This document shows, piece by piece, positions 52,206 to 62,224 of a stretch of DNA of 64,000 nt (positions within the stretch are counted from its first letter, which is position 1; each line of letters opens with the position of its first letter). The notes beneath the pieces were generated by a model. It saw nothing but the letters and a program-made list of their open reading frames with translations, had not been told where the DNA came from and ran no database searches. The stretch lies in the NCBI RefSeq assembly GCF_001908205.1, contig NZ_LGHL01000048.1, forward strand, positions 145,231 through 209,230, written 5' to 3'. The stretch is from Bradyrhizobium sp. NAS80.1. GTDB taxonomy: Bacteria; Pseudomonadota; Alphaproteobacteria; Rhizobiales; Xanthobacteraceae. The position numbers were made by a program, and so were the translations under genes.

Positions 52206-53723
52206 TCAGTTCTCGGACTCGGTGAACACCTCGTCGCGCTTGGCGCGCAACGCGGGCAGCACAGTGAGCACCAGAAGGAACGCCGCGATCGCGAGCAGCA
52301 CCGCGGACAACGGACGCGTCAGGAACACGCTCCAGTCGCCGCGCGAGATCAGCAGCGCGCGGCGCAGGTTCTCTTCCATCAGCGGTCCGAGCACCATGCC
52401 GAGCAGCAGCGGCGCCGGCTCGAAATCGTGCTTGATCAGCCAGTAGCCGACCAGGCCGAAGACGCCGGCGAGGATGACGTCGACCGGTGCGTTGTTCACC
52501 GAGTAGATGCCGATCGCGCAGAAGATCACGATCGAGGGGAACATCAGCCGGTAAGGCACGCGCAGGAGCCGCACCCAGATTCCGACCAGCGGCAGGTTGA
52601 TGATGATCAGCATCAGATTGCCGATCCACATCGAGGCGATCATGCCCCAGACGAGGTCGGGCTGCTTCTGCATCACCTGCGGACCCGGCACGATGCCGTG
52701 AATGGTCATCGCACCGACCATCAGCGCCATCACCGCGTTCGGCGGGATGCCGAGCGTCAGCAGCGGGATGAAGGAGGTCTGCGCCGCGGCGTTGTTGGCG
52801 CTTTCCGGCGCCGCCACGCCCTCGATTGCACCGCGGCCGAACCGCGACGGGTTCTTGGCGATCTTCTTCTCGAGCGTATAGGCCGCGAACGACGCGATGA
52901 CCGCGCCGCCGCCCGGGAGGATGCCGAGGATCGAGCCGAGCACGGTGCCGCGCAGGATCGGCGGCGTCGAGTCGATCAGATCCTTCCTGGTCGGCATCAA
53001 GCCGGTGATCTTCTGCTGCACGAGGTCGCGGTTCATCTCGGCGCCGGCGTCGAGATTGCGGATGATCTCGGCAAAGCCGAACACGCCCATCGCCACCGTC
53101 GCAAAGCCGAGACCGTCGGCCAGTTCCGGAATGTTGAACGCCATGCGCGAGGCGCCAGTCTCGATGTCCGAGCCGACCATCGACAGCAGCAGGCCGAACA
53201 CGATCATCGCGATCGCCTTCAGCACCGAGCCCTTGGCCAGCACGACCGCGAAGATCAGGCCGAGCACCATCAGCGAGAAATACTCGGCCGGGCCGAACGC
53301 CAGCGCGAGCTTGGTCAGCGGCGCGCCGAGCACTGCGATGAGCACGGTCGCAACGCAGCCGGCGAAGAACGAACCGATCGCCGCGATCGCCAGCGCCGGA
53401 CCAGCACGGCCCTGCTTGGCCATCTGGTGGCCGTCGATGGCAGTGACAACCGATGTCGCTTCACCCGGAATATTGACCAGGATCGACGTGGTCGAGCCGC
53501 CATACTGGGCGCCGTAGTAGATGCCGGCGAGCATGATCAGCGCGCCGACCGGCGGCAGTCCGAAGGTGATCGGCAGCAGCATCGCGACCGTCGCGATGGT
53601 GCCGATGCCCGGCAGCACGCCGACCAGCGTTCCGACAAGAGCGCCGATCAGGCACATCAGGAGGTTGATCGGAGAGAAGGCGACGACAAAACCGTGAGCG
53701 AGGTTGGCAAAGAGCTCCATCAC
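52206..53723 (-). CDS. tctA: Tripartite tricarboxylate transporter large permease TctA
   Basis: 505 residues, about 11-12 helices. Family blocks GTLVGVLPGIGTIATVAMLL, YYGAQYGGSTTSILVNIPGE, TRKDLIDSTPPILRGTVLGS, GILPGGGAVIASFAAYTLEK and PESANNAAAQTSFIPLLTLG. Uses the proton or sodium gradient to import carboxylates delivered by TctC. Begins 4 bases after tctB. Confidence 0.95.
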   Translation of the reverse strand: MMELFANLAHGFVVAFSPINLLMCLIGALVGTLVGVLPGIGTIATVAMLLPITFGLPPVGALIMLAGIYYGAQYGGSTTSILVNIPGEATSVVTAIDGHQMAKQGRAGPALAIAAIGSFFAGCVATVLIAVLGAPLTKLALAFGPAEYFSLMVLGLIFAVVLAKGSVLKAIAMIVFGLLLSMVGSDIETGASRMAFNIPELADGLGFATVAMGVFGFAEIIRNLDAGAEMNRDLVQQKITGLMPTRKDLIDSTPPILRGTVLGSILGILPGGGAVIASFAAYTLEKKIAKNPSRFGRGAIEGVAAPESANNAAAQTSFIPLLTLGIPPNAVMALMVGAMTIHGIVPGPQVMQKQPDLVWGMIASMWIGNLMLIIINLPLVGIWVRLLRVPYRLMFPSIVIFCAIGIYSVNNAPVDVILAGVFGLVGYWLIKHDFEPAPLLLGMVLGPLMEENLRRALLISRGDWSVFLTRPLSAVLLAIAAFLLVLTVLPALRAKRDEVFTESEN

Positions 53724-53727
53724 ACCC

Positions 53728-54489
53728 TCACTGGACCAGGAAACGCGGGAACATCGGCATCGGCAGCCCGAGCACGTAGGGGAATAGCACGGCGCAACCG
53801 AGCGTCAGGCAGGCGCCGACGATGGCGGCCTCCAGCCAACGCGTCTCATGCGATCCTGTCGCCGCGATCATGAAGCTCACGAAGGCGGAGACCACAAGGC
53901 CGAGCGGCCGGATCGCCAGCGCGAAAAACAGGATCGCGACCATCACGAACAACGGTCCGCGCCAGGAGTAATGCTGGAGCGCCGGCCCCTCGGCCAGAAG
54001 GCCTGTCAATGCAATGCCTGCGGACAGAGCCACCAAAAGCCCGCCGAACATCCGCGGCGCCGTACCGGCGCCGAAGGAGAAGCCGCGCATGCCCTGAAGA
54101 TCGCTCGACGCCCACAGCGCGAACAGCGCCAGCGCCATGAGAATGACACCGCCGACATAGTCCTGCGCCGACCTGATCGTCATGAACAGCGTCACGATCG
54201 CCACCGCGAACAGCGGATAGGAATAGATCAGCGCCAGCAGCACATCTGATGACGTCTTCTTGGTGTCACCGCCGATCGCTCCGATCAGTGCGCCAGGAGC
54301 GCCCGCGACCAGCGCGGTGGCGTGACCGATCACGACGGCGGCCGGGCCGCGGCCTGCGCCCCAGCCAAAAATCGTGCCTATCGACCAGATGAACTCGAAA
54401 ATCTGCGGCGCAATCGCCAGCAGACAAAAGCCGAGCGCCACCGATGTGTTTCGGGTGGCTGTCGCTGAGTGGCCCATCGTATCGGCCAT
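53728..54489 (-). CDS. tctB: Tripartite tricarboxylate transporter small permease TctB (long form)
   Basis: 253 residues from ATG 54489 (GGAGGAGAC upstream), longer than the usual TctB of about 150-170. An N-terminal pair of helices (VALGFCLLAIAPQIFEFIWS; AAVVIGHATALVAGAPGALI) precedes the normal four-helix TctB core (IRSAQDYVGGVILMALALFA; GTAPRMFGGLLVALSAGIAL; FALAIRPLGLVVSAFVSFMI; CLTLGCAVLFPYVLGLPMPM). Helper permease of TctA. Confidence 0.85.
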   Translation of the reverse strand: MADTMGHSATATRNTSVALGFCLLAIAPQIFEFIWSIGTIFGWGAGRGPAAVVIGHATALVAGAPGALIGAIGGDTKKTSSDVLLALIYSYPLFAVAIVTLFMTIRSAQDYVGGVILMALALFALWASSDLQGMRGFSFGAGTAPRMFGGLLVALSAGIALTGLLAEGPALQHYSWRGPLFVMVAILFFALAIRPLGLVVSAFVSFMIAATGSHETRWLEAAIVGACLTLGCAVLFPYVLGLPMPMFPRFLVQ

Positions 54490-54583
54490 GCATGTCTCCT
54501 CCGCGACTCGCAAGTCACGAGCACTGTTGTTCTAATCGGCTGGAAATGGATCCCCCGCCCGGATCACTGCGTAGCGATTTTCA

Positions 54584-55114
54584 TCACACAATGCCAGCGA
54601 AACCCAACAGGCCGCCGGCGAGCAGGAGCCACAACGGATTGATGCGCGAGACGGATGCGATCACTGCAACCAGCGCGGTCAGAAGCAGTGCAGCAATGGT
54701 GCGATCGGTCGACTGGGCCAGGATCAGCGCGCTGGCTGCCATCAATCCGATCGAGAGTGGAACCAGTGCAGCCTGGATCAGGCCAGGCCAGCGCGATTGG
54801 CTCGGCCGGTTCAGGAGCCGGCTGACATAATAGGCAAGCAGGGCCGTCGGCAGACACATCGCCAGCGTCGCCGCCAGCGCGCCGGGAATGCCGGCGACGG
54901 CATAGCCGATTAACGTGACGATAAGCACGTTTGGACCTGGCGAGAGCTGCGCGATCGCATAGGCGTCGGCGAACTGCTTGTCGGTCATCCAGTGATGCAC
55001 GTCGACCGCGATGCGCTGCATCTCCGGCACCGCCGCCGCGGCGCCGCCGACCGCGAACAGCGACATTAGACCAAAGGTGGAGATCAGCGACCAGATCGGG
55101 TTCTCGCTGTTCAT
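54584..55114 (-). CDS. chrA: Chromate transporter half, C-terminal type
   Basis: 176 residues from ATG 55114, overlapping the preceding half's stop (ATGA). CHR-family hallmarks FGLMSLFAVGGAAAAVPEMQ, QFADAYAIAQLSPGPNVLIV. In bipartite short-chain systems two such proteins together make one transporter. ChrA proteins export chromate; rhizobial short pairs may also move other oxyanions. Six helices or so. Confidence 0.9.
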   Translation of the reverse strand: MNSENPIWSLISTFGLMSLFAVGGAAAAVPEMQRIAVDVHHWMTDKQFADAYAIAQLSPGPNVLIVTLIGYAVAGIPGALAATLAMCLPTALLAYYVSRLLNRPSQSRWPGLIQAALVPLSIGLMAASALILAQSTDRTIAALLLTALVAVIASVSRINPLWLLLAGGLLGFAGIV

Positions 55115-55728
55115 GCTGCTACCTTCCGCCGCATCAGGAAGGTGACGCCGATGCTGAGGGGCATTGCAACCAGCAGCACCGCCTGGAGCGGCAGGCGGAG
55201 CACACCGATGGCGACGAACACGCCGACCATCAGGATGAGCACGACGACATCCATCCGCTTGAGCAGGGGGGTCATCATCCGGAACACCACCGCGATCAGC
55301 AGGCCGACCGCCGCACAGGCGATGCCCGCGAGGATGCGGCGCAGCACCTCCACATCGCCCAACCGGGCGTAGATGATCGCGAGCAGCGTCATGATCAGCG
55401 TCGGCGGCAGCAACAGCCCGGTGAACGCGGCGACGCCACCGGCGATCCCGCGCAGCCGCGAACCGAACACCATCGACAGATTGACGATGTTCGGCCCGGG
55501 CAGGAAATGGCAGAGCGCAAAAGTCTCGTTGAACTCGTCCGCTGTCATCCAGCGGTGCCGATCGACAATGGCGTGCCGGGCAAAGACCAGAACCCCACCA
55601 AAACCGGCCAGTGACATCCGAGCGAAGGCCAGGCACAGTGCGAGCAGACCAGGCGGAGGGGCGTGGGCGGCGGGGACATCCGGCTCTTGGTCTGGCTCTT
55701 GGGCGGCCGGTGCTGAATCCGTGGACAT
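55111..55728 (-). CDS. chrA: Chromate transporter half, N-terminal type
   Basis: 205 residues. MSLAGFGGVLVFARHAIVDR, DEFNETFALCHFLPGPNIVN and SRLRGIAGGVAAFTGLLLPP match the N-terminal half of CHR transporters; the sequence is proline/acid-rich before the first helix. Its start is about 130 bases from the divergent tmRNA gene. Confidence 0.9.
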   Translation of the reverse strand: MSTDSAPAAQEPDQEPDVPAAHAPPPGLLALCLAFARMSLAGFGGVLVFARHAIVDRHRWMTADEFNETFALCHFLPGPNIVNLSMVFGSRLRGIAGGVAAFTGLLLPPTLIMTLLAIIYARLGDVEVLRRILAGIACAAVGLLIAVVFRMMTPLLKRMDVVVLILMVGVFVAIGVLRLPLQAVLLVAMPLSIGVTFLMRRKVAA

Positions 55729-55857
55729 GTCAGGAGCTTAGAACGCCGGCTGCCGCACGGCCAAGATCATACCGGAGAGCGCGCGGAAACTATCCAAAGG
55801 GAACCGTGGGATCGTCGCGCGAAACCACTGTTTTTTGAAACCTTTGCCCCCTATATT

Positions 55858-56205
55858 GGGAGTGCCGGTTCGCCGGCTATGGAAATAAACGGTCGTCGCA
55901 ATAAACCATTCGGACCCGGGGGCGGTACCCGGCGCCTCCACCAAAGCTCATCGACCAGCGGCTCAGGCCCGCCCGGGGAGCTGAGTTTTGGAGGGGGCGA
56001 AATAGGATCGACGAGGGCGTAAAGGGCGTACTTTTTCCCGGTATTGTTCCGCCGTTATCGGGCTACTGCAATAGTTGCCAACGACAACTTTGCTCCGGTT
56101 GCTCAGGCTGCGTAACGCAGTTTGAAAGACCACTTTAAAGTCCTAGCGGGTTAAGCTCCGCTAGGCGGGGTTCGGAGGCACCTGGCAACAGAAGCCTCCA
56201 CTTGC
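55858..56205 (+). ncRNA. ssrA: Circularly permuted two-piece tmRNA
   Basis: The acceptor piece comes first, ending GGTACCCGGCGCCTCCACCA (CCA at 55941-55943); then a short spacer; then the coding piece starting GGGGGCGAAATAGGATCGAC at 55993. GGGGGCG pairs with CGCCTCC to form the acceptor stem with one G-U pair. The tag reads (GCC at 56077) ANDNFAPVAQAA and TAA 56113-56115. Late in the coding piece GGAGGC pairs with GCCTCC (about 56173-56198), a pseudoknot or stem arm. Outer ends are approximate. Rescues stalled ribosomes and tags the proteins for ClpXP. Confidence 0.93.
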
Positions 56206-56316
56206 CTCTTAATTCCTTCCCGGCGGGGACTCCTGCTGAGCCGTCAGGCGCGGTACTATCGCGGCTTGGCGAGTCGGGCCGGCAGGGCTCTGCTCCTGGA
56301 ATGCAACAGGACCACC

Positions 56317-56835
56317 ATGGCGACCGATCATATCCGATACGATGTGCTGGCCCGCGACGCGCTGCGCGGCGTGCTGCGGAAGGTGCTGACCGATGCCGCG
56401 TCCCATGGACTGCCGGGCGAGCATCACTTCTTCATCACCTTCGTATCGAAGGCCGAGGGCGTGAAGCTGTCGTCGCGCCTGCTCGCGCAATATCCCGAAG
56501 AGATGACGATCATCCTCCAGCACCAGTTCTGGGATCTGACTGTGCTCGAGGACCGCTTTGAGGTCGGCCTGTCCTTCGGCGGCATTCCGGAGCGGCTGGT
56601 GGTGCCGTTCAGCGCCATCAAGAGCTTCCTCGATCCGTCCGTGAAGTTCGGCCTCCAGTTCGATACCTCCGATGTCGCGGAGGTCTCGCCCGAGGCACTG
56701 CCGGCCGCTCCTGCACCGTCGGCGGTCGCTGTGCCTGCGCCTGCCGCTGAGGCGGCCGAGGCCGCGGAGGAGCCGACCCCGCCGAGCCAGGGCGGCGCCG
56801 AAGTCGTCCGGCTCGATCGTTTCCGCAAGAAATGA
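56317..56835 (+). CDS. sspB: ClpXP adaptor SspB (alphaproteobacterial type)
   Basis: 172 residues from ATG 56317. Fold: [76 protein letters not shown]. An Ala/Pro/Glu linker (about 125-155) leads to the ClpX-docking tail [13 protein letters not shown]. SspB brings ssrA-tagged proteins to ClpXP; the tag gene ssrA lies just upstream (about 110 bases), so both halves of the pathway are neighbours. Confidence 0.93.
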   Translation: MATDHIRYDVLARDALRGVLRKVLTDAASHGLPGEHHFFITFVSKAEGVKLSSRLLAQYPEEMTIILQHQFWDLTVLEDRFEVGLSFGGIPERLVVPFSAIKSFLDPSVKFGLQFDTSDVAEVSPEALPAAPAPSAVAVPAPAAEAAEAAEEPTPPSQGGAEVVRLDRFRKK

Positions 56836-56936
56836 TCCAGGCTGGGCGCGAGACCATCGCACCCGGCCAAACTGCCTATATAGATGAGCACACAAAGAGG
56901 CCGCGCGACGTTTCGCCCGGCAGAATGGATGTGCTC

Positions 56937-58376
<1,440 letters not shown>

Positions 58377-58654
58377 AATTCCGAATTCCGACAACCCATC
58401 CGTAATGTTACGGAAGCCCCAACTCGCAAAAATATGCGGCTTTGAGGGCGGGATTTGATTACCGTCAATGTTGCGGCAGGGCGGCGTGGTACGCAGCCCT
58501 CTCGCCTCGACAGGGCGAATTCATCGTTTGATGGTCCTAGAGGCCGATTGACGAGGACGAGCGAATGGCGATCAAGTCTTGTGGGGCGCAACGCGGCACC
58601 CTGTTTCTGGAGATTTCATCCTGCCCGAGGAGGATCGGATGATGGAGACGCGGC

Positions 58655-58843
58655 ATGGGGAACGTCATCAACCTGAATCGTTTCAGGAAGCGCGCCGAGC
58701 GGGAAGCCTCGGCGAAGCAGGCGGACGCCAACCGGGCGAAGTTCGGCCGCACGAAGGCGGAACGGTCGGCGGAGGAGACGCGCGCGGACAAGGCGAAGGC
58801 GCATCTGGACCAGCATCAGATCGATCGCGAGGATCAGCCATGA
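58655..58843 (+). CDS. DUF4169-type small charged protein
   Basis: 62 residues: MGNVINLNRFRKRAEREASA then KQADANRAKFGRTKAERSAE and a helical charged remainder. The NxxRFRKR start and Lys/Arg/Glu-rich helix fit DUF4169. Its TGA overlaps the start of the next gene (ATGA). Function unknown; the pairing with a DNA-binding-type protein suggests a regulatory role. Confidence 0.8.
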   Translation: MGNVINLNRFRKRAEREASAKQADANRAKFGRTKAERSAEETRADKAKAHLDQHQIDREDQP

Positions 58844-59091
58844 AGTCGCCCGTCGTGAAGCGTTCGATCGTCGTCGCCGGTCACAAGACCAGCGTCAGCC
58901 TGGAAGAGGCGTTCTGGAACGGCATGAAGGAGATCTCGGGCCTGCGCAACATGACGCTGTCCGAACTCGTCGGCGAGATCGACGGCGCCCGCCAGCAGGG
59001 CAATTTGTCCTCGGCGATCCGTCTGTTCGTCCTCGACTATTTCAAGAGCCGCGCCATGGCCGTCCAGCCGGAAAAGGTCCCGGCTCAGTAA
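58840..59091 (+). CDS. Ribbon-helix-helix domain protein
   Basis: 83 residues: VKRSIVVAGHKTSVSLEEAF (ribbon strand), WNGMKEISGLRNMTLSELVG (helices), AIRLFVLDYFKSRA. This is the RHH_4-type fold found in small Rhizobiales regulators. Overlaps the DUF4169 gene by four bases. Could repress the following feoAB genes, but this is only position-based. Confidence 0.82.
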   Translation: MKSPVVKRSIVVAGHKTSVSLEEAFWNGMKEISGLRNMTLSELVGEIDGARQQGNLSSAIRLFVLDYFKSRAMAVQPEKVPAQ

Positions 59092-59094
59092 GCG

Positions 59095-59124
59095 CCCGGG
59101 GGCATCCCCCGACGCCCCCCCGGG
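59095..59124 (+). terminator. GC-rich hairpin after the ribbon-helix-helix gene
   Basis: CCCGGGGG (59095-59102) and CCCCCGGG (59117-59124), 8-bp stem with a 14-base loop. Weak terminator candidate, no T-run. Confidence 0.4.
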
Positions 59125-59129
59125 CCACT

Positions 59130-59154
59130 GCACTTTAAAATAGCTCTAAGGTGC
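59130..59154. promoter_or_regulatory. Imperfect dyad upstream of feoA
   Basis: GCACTTTA (59130-59137) and TAAGGTGC (59147-59154), one mismatch, with the inner TTAAA..TCTAA. It sits 56 bases before feoA. An iron-responsive operator for an Irr-, RirA- or Fur-type regulator is possible; I cannot match a consensus with certainty. Confidence 0.3.
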
Positions 59155-59209
59155 AGCTTCGGCGAGCAAGCACGCTTGACCTCAATGCCCGGCGTTGAAA
59201 ATACAGGGC

Positions 59210-59485
59210 ATGACCGACACCAATGATACGCGTTCGCAAATGCCGCTGGGCCTGGCCCAGCGCGGCTATACCGGCGTCATTCAGCATCTTTCCGCCAGGG
59301 ACGCGGGCTCGGCGCTCTCGGACATCGAGCTCGAGAGCCGACTGATCGAGCTCGGCTTCGTCGAGGGCGCCCGGGTCGAGGTCCTGCACGAGGGGCTGGT
59401 CGGGCGCGACCCGATCGCCGTCCGTGTCGACAACATCACGATCGCGGTGCGCCGTCGTGAAGCCATGGCCATCATCGTCGCCTGA
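59210..59485 (+). CDS. feoA: FeoA-family ferrous iron transport protein
   Basis: 91 residues from ATG 59210 (a TTG at 59195 is possible). SH3-like FeoA domain: LAQRGYTGVIQHLSARDAGS, ELESRLIELGFVEGARVEVL, DPIAVRVDNITIAVRRREA. Cytoplasmic partner of FeoB. Lies 60 bases upstream of feoB. Confidence 0.92.
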   Translation: MTDTNDTRSQMPLGLAQRGYTGVIQHLSARDAGSALSDIELESRLIELGFVEGARVEVLHEGLVGRDPIAVRVDNITIAVRRREAMAIIVA

Positions 59486-59545
59486 CGCGACCGGACGCCT
59501 CATCCCAAGTCTCTTGCCAGGTCTTTTGCCAGGTCTTTTGATCAC

Positions 59546-61417
59546 ATGGAATTACCCCTGCTGCATCTCGCCCTGGTGGGCACGCCAAACAGCGGCAAGA
59601 CGTCGCTGTTCAATGCGCTGACCGGCAGCCGGCAGAAAGTCGCGAACTACCCCGGCGTCACCGTCGAGCGCAAGGAAGGCTTCTTCGTCACCCCGCTCGG
59701 CCGCCAGGTCTCGGTGGTCGACCTGCCCGGCACCTATTCGCTGCGCGGCCGCAGCCCGGACGAGGAGATCACCCGCGACTTCGTGCTCGGCAAGGCCTCC
59801 GGCGAGACGGTGCCCGACCTCGTGCTGTGCGTCGCCGACTCGACCAATCTGCGCCTGACCATCCGCCTGCTGCTCGAGCTCAAGCGCACCGGCCGGCCGA
59901 TGATCCTCGTGCTCAACATGTTCGACATCGCGAGCCGCCGCGGCATCACGGTGGACGTGGAGCGGCTCGCGAAGGAGCTCGGCGTGCCCGTGGTCACCTC
60001 GATCGCGGTGCGCAAGGGCGGCACCGCCGACCTGTTGAAGCTGACCGACGAGATTTCGGCCAAGCTGGCCGCCGAGCCTCAGGAGAGCAGCTGGCGCGCG
60101 CTCACCGTCTCCGAGCTGCGCGCCACCCAGCGCGAGGCCGACCGCATCATCGCCGACTGCGTCAGCCTGCCGAGCCGGCCCGACACATGGACCGCGCGGA
60201 TCGACGCCGTGGTGCTGCATCCCGTCGGTGGCCTCATCCTGCTCGCGCTGATCCTGTTCGTGATGTTCCAGGCGGTGTTCGCCTGGGCGCATCCGCTGAT
60301 GGAGCTGCTCCAATCCGGCTTCGATGCGCTTGGCGAGCTCGTGCACGCCACCCTGCCCGACGGCCTGTTGCAGAGCTTCCTGCAGAACGGCGTGATCTCC
60401 GGCGTCGGCAGCGTCATCGTGTTCCTGCCGCAGATCATCATCATCTTCCTGTTCATCCTGCTGCTGGAAGATTTCGGCTACATGGCACGCGCCGCGTTCC
60501 TGATGGACCGTATCATGGGCGGCGCCGGGCTGCACGGCCGCGCGTTCATTCCGCTGCTGTCGAGCTTTGCCTGCGCCATTCCCGGCATCATGGCGACGCG
60601 CGTCATCGACAACAAGCGCGACCGGCTGACCACGATCCTGATCGCGCCGCTGATGACCTGCTCGGCGCGCATTCCTGTCTACACGCTGATCATCTCCGCC
60701 TTCATTCCGGCCAAGGAGGTCTGGGGCGTCATCAACCTCCAGGGCCTCGTGATGTTCGGCCTCTACGCCACCGGCATCGTCAGCGCGCTGCTGGTCTCGT
60801 TCCTGATCAAGTTCTTCATGCTGCGCGACTATGCGCCGGCGCCGTTCATGCTGGAGCTGCCGGACTACAAGATGCCGCGGCTGAAATCGATCGCGATCGG
60901 CATCTTCACGCGCGCAAAAATGTTCCTGCAACGCGCCGGCACCACGATCTTCTCGATGATGGTGCTGATCTGGTTTTTGGCCTCGTTCCCGCAGCCGCCC
61001 GCGGGCAGCACCGAGCCCGCGATCGACTTCAGCCTGGCCGCGATCATCGGCAAGGCAATCGAACCCCTGCTCGCCCCTGTCGGCTTCAACTGGCAGATTG
61101 CGGTGGCGCTGATCCCGGGCATGGCGGCACGCGAGGTCGCGGTCGCAGCGCTCGGCACGGTCTATGCGATCGAAGGCGGCAAGGAAGCGGCCGAGCAGAT
61201 CGGGCAGGTGCTGGCGACGAAATGGTCGCTGGCGACCGCGCTGTCGATGCTGGCCTGGTACATTTTCGCTCCGCAATGCGCCTCCACGCTCGCCGTGATC
61301 CGGCGCGAGACCGGAAGCTGGACCTGGATGGCTGTGACCTTCACCTACATGCTGGTGCTCGCTTATGCGGCAAGCCTTCTGACCTACAACGTCGCCGTCG
61401 CGCTCGGCGCAGGCTAG
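59546..61417 (+). CDS. feoB: Ferrous iron transporter FeoB
   Basis: 623 residues. G domain: G1 GTPNSGKTSLFN (12-23), YPGVTVERKEG, G3 DLPGTYSL (59-66), G4 NMFD. Then the membrane part with GFGYMARAAFLMDRIMGGAG-like block (FGYMARAAFLMDRIMGGAGL), CAIPGIMATR gate motif and C-terminal helices. Slightly shorter than the 750-residue E. coli protein, with no Cys-rich C-terminal tail. Inner-membrane Fe2+ uptake, important at low oxygen. Confidence 0.95.
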   Translation: MELPLLHLALVGTPNSGKTSLFNALTGSRQKVANYPGVTVERKEGFFVTPLGRQVSVVDLPGTYSLRGRSPDEEITRDFVLGKASGETVPDLVLCVADSTNLRLTIRLLLELKRTGRPMILVLNMFDIASRRGITVDVERLAKELGVPVVTSIAVRKGGTADLLKLTDEISAKLAAEPQESSWRALTVSELRATQREADRIIADCVSLPSRPDTWTARIDAVVLHPVGGLILLALILFVMFQAVFAWAHPLMELLQSGFDALGELVHATLPDGLLQSFLQNGVISGVGSVIVFLPQIIIIFLFILLLEDFGYMARAAFLMDRIMGGAGLHGRAFIPLLSSFACAIPGIMATRVIDNKRDRLTTILIAPLMTCSARIPVYTLIISAFIPAKEVWGVINLQGLVMFGLYATGIVSALLVSFLIKFFMLRDYAPAPFMLELPDYKMPRLKSIAIGIFTRAKMFLQRAGTTIFSMMVLIWFLASFPQPPAGSTEPAIDFSLAAIIGKAIEPLLAPVGFNWQIAVALIPGMAAREVAVAALGTVYAIEGGKEAAEQIGQVLATKWSLATALSMLAWYIFAPQCASTLAVIRRETGSWTWMAVTFTYMLVLAYAASLLTYNVAVALGAG

Positions 61418-61438
61418 CGCCCTCTCGCACTAAAACTG

Positions 61439-61462
61439 CGAAAACAACCCCATGCAAAGTAG
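61439..61462 (+). repeat. Dispersed repeat B, right copy
   Basis: Identical, inverted, to 5176-5199. Lies 22 bases after the feoB stop. The surrounding GGGGGTTGTCGG adds a further palindromic touch. Confidence 0.7.
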
Positions 61463-61672
61463 ACGGGGGTTGTCGGAATGGTGACCGGTGATTTCCTTGA
61501 AGCCATTGGCACGTCGAGCAAAACACCCGTAGCCCTGATAGAGCGCAGCGAAATCCGGGGCGCAGTGATCCCGGATTGAACTGCGCTTCATTTGAAATTG
61601 CGGCTGATCGGCACGACATCCGAGGCGAAGAGGCCGCCGGCCGGCTAACTCCTGCTCGCGGTCGGCATCAGA

Positions 61673-61897
61673 TCACTTGGTGTAGCCCTGGCTCGTACAC
61701 CACCACATGGCTTCACCCGCGGTCGCGCCATGCTCTACGACGTATTTTCGGCACGCTTCGTAATTGACGGCATAACGTTTGGCGCACGGGACGGCGGAAA
61801 TGGTACCGCCGCTTACGGAACAATTGTGAGCGATTGCAGTCGGCATCGAAAGGGTTGCGACAGCGAGCCCGACAACGAGGAACGACAAGGTCTTCAT
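61673..61897 (-). CDS. Small secreted Cys-containing protein (74 aa)
   Basis: ATG 61897 is preceded by GGGAGAG. Signal peptide MKTLSFLVVGLAVATLSM, cut near AIAHN, then a mature part of about 50 residues with four Cys: HNCSVSGGTISAVPCAKRYA, YEACRKYVVEHGATAGEAMW, WCTSQGY. Four cysteines suggest two disulphides in the periplasm. Unknown function. Confidence 0.72.
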   Translation of the reverse strand: MKTLSFLVVGLAVATLSMPTAIAHNCSVSGGTISAVPCAKRYAVNYEACRKYVVEHGATAGEAMWWCTSQGYTK

Positions 61898-62046
61898 GGC
61901 TATCTCTCCCGGAGTATAGGAGTAGCGAGCGCTATCCCAGGTAGCATGATATCACGCTTTCGACCGCGCATGCTCGACAAATGCCCGCTGGGATGCGCAG
62001 GGGTGGGTGGGGCCAACTCGTAGCATGCGCTCACGCTTCGCGCCGG

Positions 62047-62072
62047 TTGACCCGTCGGGCAAAACAGCGGCA
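62047..62072 (+). repeat. Dispersed repeat A, right copy
   Basis: Matches the left copy at 5092-5117 in inverted orientation, one base different (position 6 of the element). It lies about 55 bases before the FixK-like site. Confidence 0.65.
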
Positions 62073-62126
62073 CGATGACATCATCGTGAGACTGCCAGGG
62101 ACGAAGATATAGATCCCTTCGAACCC

Positions 62127-62140
62127 TTGATCTGAGTCAA
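62127..62140. promoter_or_regulatory. FixK/FNR-like box upstream of the 62225 gene
   Basis: TTGATCTGAGTCAA has one mismatch to TTGAT-N4-ATCAA and is one base different from the box at 4769. The centre is about 91 bases upstream of the ATG at 62225. Bradyrhizobium FixK2 tolerates such asymmetric sites (family knowledge). Confidence 0.55.
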
Positions 62141-62224
62141 GCCGCCTCGTGCAGCGCATCCAAGAATGGCGATAGGTCGTCGCACACTGGGCCCAAACAG
62201 AGTGGGGGGCACGGAGCGACTGAC

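Larger units (their letters stand above)
61898..62224. other. Intergenic region with repeat A and a FixK-like box
   Basis: About 330 bases between divergent genes. It contains repeat A (62047-62072) and a near-palindromic FixK-type site (62127-62140); otherwise no gene. The frames that stay open through it do not look coding. Confidence 0.55.

Noticed and set aside
52428..53873. 481-codon plus-strand frame opposite tctA
   Set aside because: Antisense shadow; extremely charged with no hydrophobic core, while tctA is intact.
55835..55857. TTGAAA and TATATT as a promoter for ssrA
   Set aside because: The two boxes are only 11 bases apart, too close for a normal sigma-70-type promoter.
59552..61276. 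574-codon minus-strand frame across feoB
   Set aside because: Antisense shadow of feoB; low-complexity His/Arg/Asp content.
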